A stretch of 64,000 bases of DNA from Burkholderia ambifaria AMMD (GTDB lineage Bacteria > Pseudomonadota > Gammaproteobacteria > Burkholderiales > Burkholderiaceae). Every line of letters starts with the position of its first letter. Position 1 is the stretch's first letter. The translations under genes were made by a program, and so were the position numbers. The notes beneath the pieces were generated by a model that saw nothing but the letters and a program-made list of their open reading frames with translations, was not told the DNA's origin and did no database searches. Below, piece by piece: positions 16,822 to 32,098 of the stretch. The DNA lies in assembly GCF_000203915.1 (NCBI RefSeq), contig NC_008392.1, positions 1 through 64,000 of the forward strand, written 5' to 3'.

Positions 16822-19800
16822 ATGAACCCCACACCGCCCTTCGCTCCTCACATCTACTTCTGCGACGCCCGCCTCGTCGGCCCGCTCGATGCATGGCCCG
16901 ACACGTTCCAGCACATCGCCGGCATGGGCTTCGACCACGTGCTGATCGGCGGCTTCTGGGCCGCCAGCGTCGCGGGCTTCCCGCGCCACGTCGCCGATTT
17001 TCATCGGCCGGCCGCGACGTTCGCGACGCGCGCCGGCGCGCTCGAGACGTTCTCGCGCCTCGCGCAGCTCGCGCACGGCCACGGGCTGCGCGTGCTGCTC
17101 GAAGTGGTGCCGGACCGCATCGCGCGCGACAACCCGCTGCGCACCGAGCATCCGGACTGGTATGTCGAGCGCGCGCACGACGACGCATTGATCGATCCGC
17201 GCAGCGCCGCGCATGAAATGGATGTCGCGCATGCCCAGGTCGGCGAAGACGCCGCGCACGACGCGCTGTCCGCGTGGTGGTGCACGCACCTCGCCACGTT
17301 CGCGGATGCCGGTGCGTCGGGTTTCCTGATCGACGCGCCGCATCACCTGCCGGCCGCGTGGTGGCCCGGCTGGCGCGCGGCGCTGCGGCGCGCGCGCCCG
17401 GACGTCGCGGTGCTGGCTGGCGTGCCCGGCCATGCGCGCGACGCGCTCGCCCAGCTCGAGGCGGCCGGCTTCGATGCAGTGTTCTCGTCGGTACGCTGGT
17501 GGGACCTGCATGCGCCGTGGTTCGTCGACGAACACCGGCTGCTGCGGCGCATCGGCTCGCCGATCGCGTTTCCGGACGCGATCGACGGCCCGCGCCTCGC
17601 CGACAACTGGAATACCGCGCCGGACGAGACGGTCGCCCGCGCGTACCACCGCGCGTTGTGGACCGCCGCCGCGGTCGGCACCGGCTGGCTCGTGCCGATG
17701 GGCTTCGAGCGCGGCGTCACGCTGCCGCTGATGGCGCGCGACGCGGACGCCGCACGCTTCCGCGCCGCGCTGGACGACGCGCGCTTCGACCTGTCCGGCG
17801 CGATCGCCGACGCGAATGCATGGCGCCGCGCGACACCGCTCGCGGCCGAGCGCGGCGAAATCGCGCAACTGAGCGCGCCGGGCGCGCGCGCGACGGCGCT
17901 GCTGCGCGGCAGCGGCCCGTCGCTCGAACACGACGACACGGCGCTGCTGATCGCGTTGAATCCCGATCTCGATGCGCCGACGCACGTCGATCCCGCGACG
18001 ATCCTGCCCGGCGTGCCGGGCGGCTTCACGCACGTCTCGCCGCCGAACGGCGCGCGCAAATCCGCGCCCGCCGCGCCCGCCGCGCCGGTCGCGCTGCAAG
18101 CCTTCACGCTCGAGCCCGGCGGCTATGCGTTGCTCGACGCGCGGCGCGCGCCGCCCGCGCTCGCTCGCACCGATGCGGCGGGCGAGCGCACCGCGCTGTC
18201 GGCCGCGCTCGCGGCCGACCGGATCGCGATCGAGCGCGTCGAGCCGGCGGTCGACGGCGGCCGCTTCGCGATCAAGCGCGTGATCGGCGAAACATTGGTT
18301 GTGCACGCATCGATCTTCACGGACGGCCACGCGCATCTCGCGGCCGCGCTGCAGTGGCGAGCGGACGACGAGGACGCATGGCGCGAAGTCCCGTTCGTCG
18401 CGGAGCCGAACGATCGCTGGCACGCGTGCATCTCGCTCGACCGGCTCGGCCGCCACGCGTTCCGCGTGATCGCATGGCGCGACGACTGGGCATCGCTCGT
18501 CACCGACATCACGAAGAAACGCGCGGCCGGCCAGGACGTGACGCTGGAGCTACGCGAGGCGCAACTGCTGCTCGCGACCGCGTTGAAGCACGCCGATGCG
18601 GTCGACCGGCGCGCGCGCACGCGGATGGAACAGCTCACGGCCGAGTTCAACGACGCAGCGCCCGACAAGCGGCTCGAACTGCTCGGCGCGCCCGCGCTCG
18701 CCGATGCGTACGCGGCGCTGCGCTACCGGCCGTTCGTCACGCACGACGACGCCGTCTACCCGGTCGACGTCGAACGTCGAGCCGCGCGCTTCTCGAGCTG
18801 GTACGAGATGTTCCCGCGCTCGGCGAGCAACGACCCGCACCGGCACGGCACGTTCGACGACGTGATCGCGCAATTGCCGCGGATCCGCGACATGGGTTTC
18901 GACGTGCTGTATTTCCCGCCGATCCATCCGATCGGCACGACCGCGCGCAAGGGCCGCAACAACACGCTGACGGCCGGGCCCGACGACGTCGGCAGCCCGT
19001 ACGCGATCGGCTCGCCCGAAGGCGGCCACACGGCCGTGCATCCGCAGCTCGGCACGCTCGCGTCGTTCCGCACGCTGGTCGACGCCGCGCATGCGCAGGG
19101 GCTCGAGATCGCGCTCGATTTCGCGATCCAGTGCTCGCCCGATCATCCGTGGCTCGCCGCGCATCCGGGCTGGTTCGCGTGGCGGCCCGACGGCTCGCTG
19201 CGCTATGCGGAGAATCCGCCGAAGCGCTACCAGGACATCGTGAACCCCGATTTCTACGCGCCGGATGCGCTGCCTGACCTGTGGGTCGCGCTGCGCGACG
19301 CGGTGCTGTTCTGGGTCGACGCCGGCGTGCGGATCTTCCGCGTCGACAATCCGCACACGAAGCCGCTGCCGTTCTGGGCGTGGATGATCGCGGACGTGCG
19401 CGGCAAGCATCCGGACGTGGTGTTCCTGTCGGAGGCGTTCACGCGGCCGGGGATGATGTACCGGCTCGCGAAGGTCGGCTTCTCGCAGTCCTACACGTAT
19501 TTCACGTGGCGCGAGACGAAGCGCGAATTCATCGACTACCTGACCGAGTTGACGGCCGGCCCTGCACGCGAGTTCTTCCGGCCGAACTTCTTCGTGAACA
19601 CGCCCGACATCAATCCGCGCCATCTGCAGAACGCGCCGCGCTCGCAGTTCGTGATCCGCGCGGCGCTGGCCGCGACGCTCGCCGGGTCGTGGGGCCTGTA
19701 CTCGGGCTTCGAGATCGGTGAATCGGCGCCGCTGCCCGACAGCGAGGAATACGCGGACGCGGAGAAATACGAGCTGCGCGTGCGCGACTGGCGCAAGGCC

Positions 19801-20228
19801 GCGCACATCGGCGGCGAAATCGCGCGGCTCAATCGCGCGCGGCGCGACCATCCGGCGCTACAGACCCATCTCGGCCTCACCTTCGTCGATGCGGACAACG
19901 ACCAGGTGCTGGTGTTCGTGAAGGCGACGCCCGCGCACGACAGCGTCGTCGCGGTCGCGATCAGCCTCGACCCGTGGCATCCGCAGGCCGCGAATTTCAC
20001 GCTCGATGCGGCGCTGTGGCGCGGCTTCGGGCTCGTCGACGGCGAACCGCTCGACGCGCTCGAACAGGACGCCGCGCATGCCGAAACCTGGCGCGGGCAT
20101 CGCCAGTACGTATCGCTCGACCCGCACGTTCGGCCGTATGCGATCTGGCGGCTCGCGCCGTCTCCCGGCGCCGCGCGAGCGGCGGCGCCCGACCCGGCCG
20201 ATGCCCGGGGCCATTCCGGAGCACACGG

Positions 20229-20232
<4 letters not shown>
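16822..20232 (+). CDS. glgE: Maltose-1-phosphate maltosyltransferase GlgE with an extra N-terminal GH13-like domain
   Basis: GlgE transfers maltosyl units from maltose 1-phosphate to alpha-1,4-glucans. The product is 1136 residues, while classical GlgE is about 660-700. The classical part begins near residue 470 ([18 protein letters not shown]), followed by a DUF3416-type helical segment ([10 protein letters not shown]) and the GH13 barrel with nucleophile Asp in [12 protein letters not shown] and acid Glu in [10 protein letters not shown]. The first 470 residues resemble a second amylase-like barrel: an Asp remains in GFLIDAPHH, but the acid Glu strand reads VAVLAGVPG, so it is probably inactive. 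The stop overlaps the treS start by 4 bp. Its substrate comes from the maltokinase half of the next protein. Confidence 0.92.
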
Positions 20233-23638
<3,406 letters not shown>

Positions 23639-23642
<4 letters not shown>

Positions 23643-25840
23643 CCGACATGCTGTTCGACCGCACCGACATCGACGCGCTGCTCGCCGGCCGCCATCCGGA
23701 CCCGTTCGCGTGTCTCGGCCCGCACACGGACGCCGGCCGGGTCGTCGTGCGCGCGCTGCTTCCCGGTGCGCAGCGCGTGCGCGCGGTGACGCCCGACGGC
23801 GACGAACTCGGCGCGCTCGCATGCGTCGACGACGCCGGCTGCTTCGCGGGCACGCTCGCGCACGACGGCCGCTACCGGCTGGCCATCGACTGGCCGGACA
23901 CACGCCAGATCACCGACGACGCGTATGCGTTCGGCACGCTGCTCGACGAGGCCGCGCTCGCGCGTTTCGCGGCCGGCGACCCGGCCGCCGTGCTCGACTG
24001 CCTGGGCGCGACGCCCACGCGCGTCGACGGCGTCGACGGCGTGCGCTTCGCGGTGTGGGCGCCGAACGCGCAGCGCGTATCGGTCGTCGGCGACTTCAAC
24101 ATGTGGGACGGCCGCCGGCATCCGATGCGGTTGCGCCGGCCGTGGGGCGTGTGGGAGCTGTTCGTGCCGGGCATCGGCGCCGGCGAACACTACAAGTACG
24201 AGCTGCGCGCGGCCGACGGACACGTGCTGCCGCACAAGGCCGACCCGTGCGCGCGCGCGACCGAAGCACCGCCGCGCACCGCGTCCGTGGTCGCCGACAC
24301 CGCGGCGCTCGACGCGTTCGCGTGGCACGACGACGGCTGGCTGCACGCGCGGCCGCCCGCGGACCAGCGCTTTCGCATGCCATGGTCGATCTACGAGGTA
24401 CATGCGGAATCGTGGCAGCGCGTGCCCGAGGATATGGATCGCAGCGCGAACTGGGACGAACTCGCCGAGCGGCTGATCCCGTACGTGCGCGGCATGGGCT
24501 TCACGCACGTCGAATTCATGCCGATTTCCGAATACCCGTTCGGCGGTTCGTGGGGCTATCAACCACTTGCGCAGTTCGCGCCGTCGGCGCGCTTCGGGCC
24601 CGTGGACGGCTTCGCGCGCTTCGTCGACCGCGCGCACGCGGCCGGCATCGGCGTGATCGTCGACTGGGTGCCCGCGCACTTCCCGAACGACGCGCACGGC
24701 CTCGCGCAATTCGACGGCAGCGCGCTGTACGAACACGCCGATCCGCGCGAAGGCATGCACCCGGACTGGAACACCTGCGTGTTCAACCTCGGACGCAACG
24801 AGGTCAGCGCATTCCTCATCGCGTCGGCGCTCGCGTGGGCGCGCCGCTATCACGTCGACGGGATCCGCGTCGACGCGGTCGCGTCGATGCTGTACCGCGA
24901 CTATTCGCGCAACGAAGGCGAATGGGTGCCGAACATCCACGGCGGGCGCGAGAATCTCGAATCCGTCGCGTTCCTGCGCGCGCTCAACGACACGCTGCAC
25001 GGTACGCTCGCGCCGCCGGGCGTCGTCACCTTCGCGGAGGAATCGACCGCGTGGCCGGGCGTCACGGCGTCGACCGGCGACGGCGGGCTCGGCTTCGACT
25101 TCAAATGGAACATGGGGTGGATGCACGACACGCTGTCGTATGTGCGCGAGGATCCGATCCATCGCCGCTATCACCACGACCGGATGACGTTCGGGCTCGT
25201 CTATGCGTTCTCCGAACGATTCGTGCTGCCGCTGTCGCACGACGAGGTCGTGCACGGCAAGGGCTCGCTCGCCGTGAAGATGCCGGGCGACGCGTGGCAG
25301 CGGCTCGCGACGCTGCGCGCGTACTTCGGCTTCATGTGGGCGCATCCGGGCAAGAAGCTGCTGTTCATGGGCAGCGAATTCGCGCAATGGGCAGAGTTCG
25401 CGCACGATGCGACGCCGCACTGGGATCTGCTCGACGCACCCGCGCATCGCGGCGTGCAGCGGCTCGTGCGCGACCTGAACCGCACCTACGCGGCCGAGCC
25501 GGCGCTGCACGCGCTCGACTGTCACGCGTCCGGCTTTTTCTGGCTGATCGGCGACGATCGCGACAACAGCGTATTCGCGTTCGCGCGCCGCGACGATAGC
25601 GGGCGCCTCGTCGTCGCGATCTGCAACTTCACGCCGGTGCCGCGCCCCGGCTATCGCATCGGGCTGCCCGCGCCCGGGCACTGGCGCGAACTGATGAACA
25701 CCGATGCCGCCGTGTACGGCGGCACGAATGCCGGCAACGACGGCGCCGTGTGGACGGAAGACGTGCCCTCGCACGGCCAGTCGTGGTCGGCGACCTTGCG
25801 CCTGCCCCCGCTCGCGACCCTATGGCTGAGCCCGGCCTGA
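23639..25840 (+). CDS. glgB: 1,4-alpha-glucan branching enzyme
   Basis: A 733-residue GlgB, the normal long bacterial form. An N-terminal extra domain and a CBM48 module ([23 protein letters not shown]) precede the GH13 barrel. Catalytic residues are the Asp in [11 protein letters not shown], the Glu in [11 protein letters not shown] and the His-Asp in [12 protein letters not shown]. It forms alpha-1,6 branches in the glucan extended by GlgE. Start ATG 23639 overlaps the treS stop. The grouping glgE-treS-glgB is typical of bacteria that make alpha-glucan from trehalose. Confidence 0.96.
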
Positions 25841-25874
25841 CGCCCGGCGCCCTCGACACGGAGACCATCCCCCC

Positions 25875-27989
25875 ATGCCGACCGCCCTGCCTTCCCGTCT
25901 CGAACCCGGCCGCTGCTATCCGCTCGGCGCCACGTGGGACGGCCTTGGCACCAACTTCGCGGTATTTTCCGCGCACGCGCACCGTATCCAGCTGTGCGTG
26001 TTCGACCCGACCGGCCGCAAGGAGCTCGCGCGCCTCGACCTGCCCGAATGCACCGACGAGGTGTGGCACGGCTACCTGCCGAACGCGCATCCGGGCACCG
26101 TATACGGCTTTCGCGCGGATGGTCCGTACCAGCCGCAGCACGGCCATCGCTTCAACCCGACCAAGCTGTTGCTCGACCCGTACGCGCGCAAGCTGGTCGG
26201 CCAGTTCCGCTGGTCCGACGCGCTGTTCGGCTATCGCGTGCATTCGAATCGCGCGGACCTGTCGATGGACCGCCGCGACTCGGCGCCCGCGATGCCGAAG
26301 GCCGTGGTCGTCGACGAGGCGTTCGACTGGCGCAACGACCGGCGCCCGGACGTGCCGTGGCGCAGCACCGTGATCTACGAGACGCACGTGCGCGGCGCGT
26401 CGATGCGCCGCGCCGGGCTGCGCGTGCCGGAGCGTGGCACGTTCGCGTCGCTGTCGCATCCGGCGTTCATCGATCATCTGCTGTCGATCGGCGTGACGAC
26501 GATCGAATTGCTGCCGGTGCACGCGTTCCTGCAGCAGCGGGCGCTGGTGAACCGCGGGCTGCGCAATTACTGGGGCTACGACACGGCCGCGTTCTTCGCG
26601 CCGGAGCCGTCGTACCTGACGACGCGGCGGCTTGACGAAATGCGCATCGCGATCCGCCAGCTGCACGCGGCCGGCATCGAGGTCGTGCTCGACGTCGTCT
26701 ACAACCACACGTGTGAAGGCAACGAGCTCGGCCCGACGCTGTCGTGGCGCGGCCTCGACAACGCGAGCTACTACCGGCTGCGGCAGGACGACCGGCGTTA
26801 CCACGTCGACGAGACCGGCTGCGGCAACACGCTGAACCTGTCGCATCCGCGCGTCGTGCAGATGGTGATGGATTCGCTGCGCTACTGGGCCACCGCGTTC
26901 AACATCGACGGCTTTCGGTTCGATCTCGGCGTGACGCTCGGCCGCGAGGATCACGGCTTCGAGCCGGGCGCGGGGTTTTTCGACGCGTTGCGGCAGGATC
27001 CGGTGCTCGCGCAGCGCAAGCTGATCACCGAACCGTGGGATCTCGGCCTCGGCGGCTATCAGCTGGGCCGTCATCCGCCCGGCTTCGCCGAATGGAACGA
27101 CCGCTTTCGCGACACGGTGCGGCGGTTCTGGCGCGGCGATGCGGGCCAGCGTCCGGAGCTCGCCGCGCGGCTCGCGGGCTCGGCCGACCTGTTCAACCAT
27201 CAAAGGCGCCGAACCTGGGCGTCGGTCAATTTCGTGACCGCGCACGACGGCTTCACGCTCGCCGATCTGGTGTCGTATGCGCACAAGCACAACGAGGCCA
27301 ACGGCGAGGACGACCGCGACGGCCGCGACGACAACTGCAGCGCGAACTGGGGCGTCGAAGGCGCCACCGACGATGCGTCGATTCTCGACCTGCGCGCGCG
27401 CGTCGCGCGCTCGATGCTCGCGACGCTGTTTACCGCGCTCGGCACGCCGATGATCGTCGCCGGCGACGAATTCGGCCGGACGCAGCACGGCAACAACAAC
27501 GCGTATTGCCAGGATAACGAAATATCGTGGCTCGACTGGGACCTCGCGCACAGCGAGGAAGGCGTCCAGATGATCCGTTTCGTGTCGCGGCTCGCCGCGC
27601 TGCGGCGCATGTACCCGGTGATGTCGGCGCCGCGCTATCCGTCCGGCGACCGCGACGGCGCGCCGGGCATGCGCGAGATCGGCTGGTTCGACGAACACGG
27701 GCTCGAACTGAGCGTGCCCGCGTGGGAGGACGGCGAAGGCCGCGCGCTGACGATGCGGCGCGTCGGCACCGGCCGCACCGGGCGCACCGAGGCGTTGCTC
27801 GTGATCCTGAACGCATCGGCCGGCACCATCAAGTTCAAGCCGCCCGCACCGGTGCTCGACTATCGCGTGCTGCTCGACACCGCGACGCCCGACTCCGGCC
27901 CGCGCTCGTGGCCGGAGGCCGGCCTCGAGGTCGCCGCGCACACGGCCGTGATCGCGGTCGCGGCCGTGCCACCCGACCTGCCCTCGTGA
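25875..27989 (+). CDS. glgX: Glycogen debranching enzyme GlgX
   Basis: A 704-residue isoamylase-type debranching enzyme that cleaves alpha-1,6 branches of glycogen or limit dextrin. CBM48 at the N-terminus (YPLGATWDGLGTNFAVFS), GH13 catalytic sites Asp in GFRFDLGVTLGR, Glu in LITEPWDLGLGGYQLG, and TAHDGFTLADLVSY. Linear maltooligosaccharides released would feed TreY and MalQ from the same operon. It follows glgB by 34 bp and precedes treZ by 9 bp. Confidence 0.95.
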   Translation: MPTALPSRLEPGRCYPLGATWDGLGTNFAVFSAHAHRIQLCVFDPTGRKELARLDLPECTDEVWHGYLPNAHPGTVYGFRADGPYQPQHGHRFNPTKLLLDPYARKLVGQFRWSDALFGYRVHSNRADLSMDRRDSAPAMPKAVVVDEAFDWRNDRRPDVPWRSTVIYETHVRGASMRRAGLRVPERGTFASLSHPAFIDHLLSIGVTTIELLPVHAFLQQRALVNRGLRNYWGYDTAAFFAPEPSYLTTRRLDEMRIAIRQLHAAGIEVVLDVVYNHTCEGNELGPTLSWRGLDNASYYRLRQDDRRYHVDETGCGNTLNLSHPRVVQMVMDSLRYWATAFNIDGFRFDLGVTLGREDHGFEPGAGFFDALRQDPVLAQRKLITEPWDLGLGGYQLGRHPPGFAEWNDRFRDTVRRFWRGDAGQRPELAARLAGSADLFNHQRRRTWASVNFVTAHDGFTLADLVSYAHKHNEANGEDDRDGRDDNCSANWGVEGATDDASILDLRARVARSMLATLFTALGTPMIVAGDEFGRTQHGNNNAYCQDNEISWLDWDLAHSEEGVQMIRFVSRLAALRRMYPVMSAPRYPSGDRDGAPGMREIGWFDEHGLELSVPAWEDGEGRALTMRRVGTGRTGRTEALLVILNASAGTIKFKPPAPVLDYRVLLDTATPDSGPRSWPEAGLEVAAHTAVIAVAAVPPDLPS

Positions 27990-27998
27990 GGAACCGCC

Positions 27999-29870
27999 AT
28001 GTCGTCACGTACCGCCCATCCATCCGGCACGCACGCGTTCGCGTCGTCGTTCGGCGCGACCTGCGTCGACGCGCAGCACACCCGCTTCCGGCTGTGGGCG
28101 CCCGCGAGCCGCACGGCCGCGGTCGAACTGCACGGCGACGAGCGCATCGCGATGCAGGCCGCCGGCGACGGCTGGTTCGAGGTCGTCGCGCGCTGCGGCG
28201 CCGGCACGCTGTATCGCTTTCTGCTCGATGATGGCCTCGCGGTGCCCGATCCCGCGTCGCGCTTCCAGCCGTCCGACGTGCACGGCCCGAGCCAGGTCGT
28301 CGATCCAGCCGCGTACCGCTGGCGCAACGACACGTGGCGTGGCCGGCCCTGGCACGAGACGGTGCTGTACGAGCTGCACGTCGGTGCCTGCGGCGGCTAT
28401 GCGAGCGTCGAGCGGCGCCTGTCCGACATCGCCGCGCTCGGCGTGACCGCGCTCGAGCTGATGCCCGTCAACGCGTTCCCCGGTGCACGCAACTGGGGCT
28501 ACGACGGCGTGCTGCCGTTCGCGCCCGCTGCGTCATACGGCCGGCCCGAGGAGCTGAAGGCGCTCGTCGATGCCGCGCACGGGCTCGGACTGCAGGTGTT
28601 TCTCGACGTCGTGTACAACCACTTCGGCCCCGACGGCAACCTGCTGCCGCGCTATGCGCCTGAATTTTTCCGGGCCGACCGGCAGACCGCTTGGGGCCCG
28701 GCGATCGATTTCTCGCGCGCGCAGACGAGCGCGTTCTTCATCGACAACGCGCTGTACTGGCTCGACGAATTCCGTTTCGACGGCCTGCGCATCGACGCCG
28801 CCCATGCGATCGACGACGATGCATGGCTGCGCGAGCTGGCCCGGCGCGTGCGCACGCATTTCGGCGATGCGCGCCACGTGCATCTGGTGCTCGAGAACGA
28901 ACGCAATACCGCGAGCCTGCTCGGGCCCAACGGCTTCGATGCGCAGTGGAACGACGACTTCCACAACAGCGCGCACGTGCTGCTGACCGGCGAGCACGAA
29001 GGCTACTACCGCGCGTACGCCGACGCGCCGCTGCGCCGTCTCGCGCGCACGCTCGGCGAAGGCTTCGCGTATCAGGGCGAGCCGTCGCCGCTGCATGGCG
29101 GTGCGCCGCGCGGCGAGCCGAGCGCGCACCTGCCGCCGACCGCGTTCGTCACGTTCCTGCAGAACCACGACCAGATCGGCAACCGCGCGTTCGGCGAACG
29201 GCTGCGCGCGCTCGCGAACGACGACGCGGTGCGCGCCGCGACCGCGTTGATGCTGCTCGCGCCGCAGATTCCGCTGCTGTTCATGGGCGAGGAAGACGGC
29301 AGCACGCAGCCGTTCCAGTTCTTCACCGACTATCGCGGCGAGCTCGCCGATGCGGTGCGCGAAGGCCGTCGCCGCGAGTTCGCCGCGTTTTCCGCGTTCG
29401 CCGATCCCGCGCATCGCGATGCGATTCCCGATCCGAACGATGTCGCCACGTTCGTGCGCTCGTCGCCGGCCCACGCGGACGACGATGCGTGGCCCGATGC
29501 CGACGCATGGCGGCACTTCTATCGCAGCGCGCTGACGGTGCGCGCGGCGCTGGTGACGCCGCACCTGCCCGGCGCGCGCGCGCTCGGCGTCGAGCTGCTG
29601 GCGGGTCACGTTAGCCCCGACGCGGAGGCGCTCGTCGCGCGCTGGCGGCTCGGCGACGGCAGCACGCTGACGATCGCGTTCAATCCCGGCTCGCACGACG
29701 CGGTGCTGCCCGCGCTGCCGGTCGGCAAGATCGTGTTCGAGACGCCGCCCCGCGCGCGCGACCGGCTCGCCGACCAGCGGCTGCCGCCTCGTACCTGCAT
29801 CGCGTGGCGCGACGGCGCGGTCAACCACGATGCGCTGAAACACCGCGCGAACGGGCACACGCGACCATGA
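27999..29870 (+). CDS. treZ: Malto-oligosyltrehalose trehalohydrolase
   Basis: A 623-residue TreZ that releases trehalose from maltooligosyltrehalose made by TreY. It begins with a CBM48-like module (FRLWAPASRTAAVELHGDE); the GH13 barrel has Asp in GLRIDAAHAIDDD, Glu in LVLENERNTASLLG and LQNHDQIGNRAFGERL, the last being a good TreZ marker. Slightly longer than many homologues. Its stop overlaps the malQ start by 4 bp. Confidence 0.95.
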   Translation: MSSRTAHPSGTHAFASSFGATCVDAQHTRFRLWAPASRTAAVELHGDERIAMQAAGDGWFEVVARCGAGTLYRFLLDDGLAVPDPASRFQPSDVHGPSQVVDPAAYRWRNDTWRGRPWHETVLYELHVGACGGYASVERRLSDIAALGVTALELMPVNAFPGARNWGYDGVLPFAPAASYGRPEELKALVDAAHGLGLQVFLDVVYNHFGPDGNLLPRYAPEFFRADRQTAWGPAIDFSRAQTSAFFIDNALYWLDEFRFDGLRIDAAHAIDDDAWLRELARRVRTHFGDARHVHLVLENERNTASLLGPNGFDAQWNDDFHNSAHVLLTGEHEGYYRAYADAPLRRLARTLGEGFAYQGEPSPLHGGAPRGEPSAHLPPTAFVTFLQNHDQIGNRAFGERLRALANDDAVRAATALMLLAPQIPLLFMGEEDGSTQPFQFFTDYRGELADAVREGRRREFAAFSAFADPAHRDAIPDPNDVATFVRSSPAHADDDAWPDADAWRHFYRSALTVRAALVTPHLPGARALGVELLAGHVSPDAEALVARWRLGDGSTLTIAFNPGSHDAVLPALPVGKIVFETPPRARDRLADQRLPPRTCIAWRDGAVNHDALKHRANGHTRP

Positions 29871-32098
29871 CGACCGACGTACCGATCGCCGAACTCGCGC
29901 GCGCGGCCGGGCTCGAACCCGACTGGATCGACGCGGGCGGCGTCGCGCGGCGCGTGACCGACGATTCGCTCGTCGCGCTCGTCGATGCGCTCGGCTGGCC
30001 CTGCGGCACGCCGATCGAGCGGGTCGACAGCGCGGCGGCCCTCGTCGATGCGCACGACGCCGCGCCGCCGGTCGTGACGGGCGACGCGGGCGTGCCGCTG
30101 ACGCTGCCGCGCAGCGTCGCGCCGCGCGGCGCGCGCTGGCGGATCACGCTGGAATCGGGCGAGCACGTCGACGGGCGCGTGGCCGGCGCGGGCGAATACG
30201 GCAGGCTGCCGCCGCTCGCGCAGCCCGGCTATCACACGCTCGACATCGGCGAGCACCGCATCGGGCTCGCGATCGCGCCGCCGCGCGCGCGGCCGTTCGC
30301 CGCTGGCGACGGCCTGCCGGATGCGCAGCGCCGCTGGGGCATCTCGGCCCAGCTCTACAGCCTGCGGCGCGCGGGCGACGACGGTGCGGGCGACTACACC
30401 GCACTCGCGCGCCTCGCCGCGCAGGCCGCGCGGCACGGGGCCGATGCGGTCGCGATCAGCCCGACGCATGCCGGCTATCCGGCGCTGCCCGAGCACAACA
30501 GCCCGTATTCGCCGTCGTCGCGGCGCTGGCACAACGTCGCGTATCTCGACTGCGATGCCGTACCAGGCGCCGATGTCGTGCGGCGCACGAACGGCGCGGC
30601 GGCGGACGTCGCATCCGCACCGGATACGCCGCTGATCGACTGGCCGCAGGTGCTGCCACAGAAACTGCGACGCCTGCGCGCGTGCTTCGATGCGTGGCGT
30701 GCGAACGGCGAACCTGCGCGCGACGCGTTCGAGCAGTTTCGCGCGGCGGGCGGTGCGGCACTCGACGCGCATGCGCGCTTCGACGCGCTGCAGGCGTTCT
30801 GCATCGAACACGGGATTGGCGCGGACTGGCGGCACTGGCCCGCGCAATGGCGGATGCCGGCCACCGCCGAGGTCGACGCATTCGCGCACGCGCATGCCGA
30901 CGCGATTGCGTTCCATACGTTCCTGCAATGGTGCGCGTCGCGCGCGCTCGGCGACGCGCAGCAGGCGGCGCGCGATGCCGGGATGGCGGTCGGGCTGATC
31001 GCCGACCTCGCGGTCGGATCCGATCGCGCGGGCAGCGACGCGTGGGCGCACGGCACGACGCTGTTGCGCGGCGTGTCGGTCGGCGCACCACCCGACCTGT
31101 TCAATGCGGACGGCCAGGCGTGGGGCGTGACGACGTGGACACCGGCCGCGCTGCGCGCGAACGGCTTCACGCCGTTCCTCGACCTGTTGCGCGCGGCCTT
31201 CGCCCATGCCGGCGGGATTCGCATCGATCATGTGCTCGGCTTCGCGCGGATGTGGATCGTGCCGGAAGGCGGATCGGCGCGCGACGGCGCGTACCTGCGT
31301 TATCCGCTCGACGATCTGGTGCGGCTCGTCGCGCTGGAGGCCGCGCGGCACCGGGCGGTGGCGATCGGCGAGGATCTGGGCACGGTGCCGGCGGGTTTTC
31401 GCGAGCGGCTCGGCGCGCAGGGCATCGCCGGAATGCGCGTGCTGTGGTTCGAACGTGACGCGGATCGCGCATTTCGACCGCCGTCGGCGTGGGATCGCGA
31501 CACGATCGCGATGACGTCGACGCATGACCTGCCGACCGTGGCCGGCTGGTGGCGGGGTATCGATCTCGAATGGCGGCGGGTGGCGGCCGAGGCCGCTGCG
31601 GCGCCGACCAAGCCGCACCCTGCCGGTGACGACGTCGGCCGCGCCGCGGCCGCGCACGACACCGGCCACGACGCACGGATCGATCCGGTCCTGCGTGGCG
31701 ATGCGCCCGCCGCGGATGACGGCCACGACGCGCCGCCCCCCGCTTCTTTCGACCTCCGCGCCGCCCAGGACGAGCGCACCACCGACCGCGCGGCGTTGTG
31801 GCGCGCGTTGCAGCACGCGGGCTGCGCACCGGCCGGCGATCCGATTCCGTCCGCCGACACGCCGCCCGTCGGCGCAGTGCTCGCATACGTCGCGCGCAGC
31901 CCGTCGCCGCTCGCGATCGTGCCGCTCGAGGATCTGCTCGCGCTCGACGAGCAACCGAATCTCCCCGGCCCGCCGTGCGGTCATCCGAACTGGCTGCGCC
32001 GGCTGCCGCGCGCGGTCGACGCGCTGTTAGACGCCGACGCGCGCACCCGCATTACGGCGATCGAGCACGCGCGCCGAGCGCCGGAGGACGACGCATGA
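29867..32098 (+). CDS. malQ: 4-alpha-glucanotransferase (amylomaltase)
   Basis: A 743-residue GH77 enzyme that moves glucan segments between maltooligosaccharides, so it can lengthen short chains for TreY. The catalytic core shows Asp in GIRIDHVLGFARMWIVPEG, Glu in AIGEDLGTVP and TSTHDLPTVAGWW. An acidic, His-rich insert of about 45 residues lies near residues 580-630. Start ATG 29867; the open frame extends 21 codons upstream inside treZ, which I regard as shadow. It overlaps treY by 4 bp. Confidence 0.95.
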   Translation: MTTDVPIAELARAAGLEPDWIDAGGVARRVTDDSLVALVDALGWPCGTPIERVDSAAALVDAHDAAPPVVTGDAGVPLTLPRSVAPRGARWRITLESGEHVDGRVAGAGEYGRLPPLAQPGYHTLDIGEHRIGLAIAPPRARPFAAGDGLPDAQRRWGISAQLYSLRRAGDDGAGDYTALARLAAQAARHGADAVAISPTHAGYPALPEHNSPYSPSSRRWHNVAYLDCDAVPGADVVRRTNGAAADVASAPDTPLIDWPQVLPQKLRRLRACFDAWRANGEPARDAFEQFRAAGGAALDAHARFDALQAFCIEHGIGADWRHWPAQWRMPATAEVDAFAHAHADAIAFHTFLQWCASRALGDAQQAARDAGMAVGLIADLAVGSDRAGSDAWAHGTTLLRGVSVGAPPDLFNADGQAWGVTTWTPAALRANGFTPFLDLLRAAFAHAGGIRIDHVLGFARMWIVPEGGSARDGAYLRYPLDDLVRLVALEAARHRAVAIGEDLGTVPAGFRERLGAQGIAGMRVLWFERDADRAFRPPSAWDRDTIAMTSTHDLPTVAGWWRGIDLEWRRVAAEAAAAPTKPHPAGDDVGRAAAAHDTGHDARIDPVLRGDAPAADDGHDAPPPASFDLRAAQDERTTDRAALWRALQHAGCAPAGDPIPSADTPPVGAVLAYVARSPSPLAIVPLEDLLALDEQPNLPGPPCGHPNWLRRLPRAVDALLDADARTRITAIEHARRAPEDDA

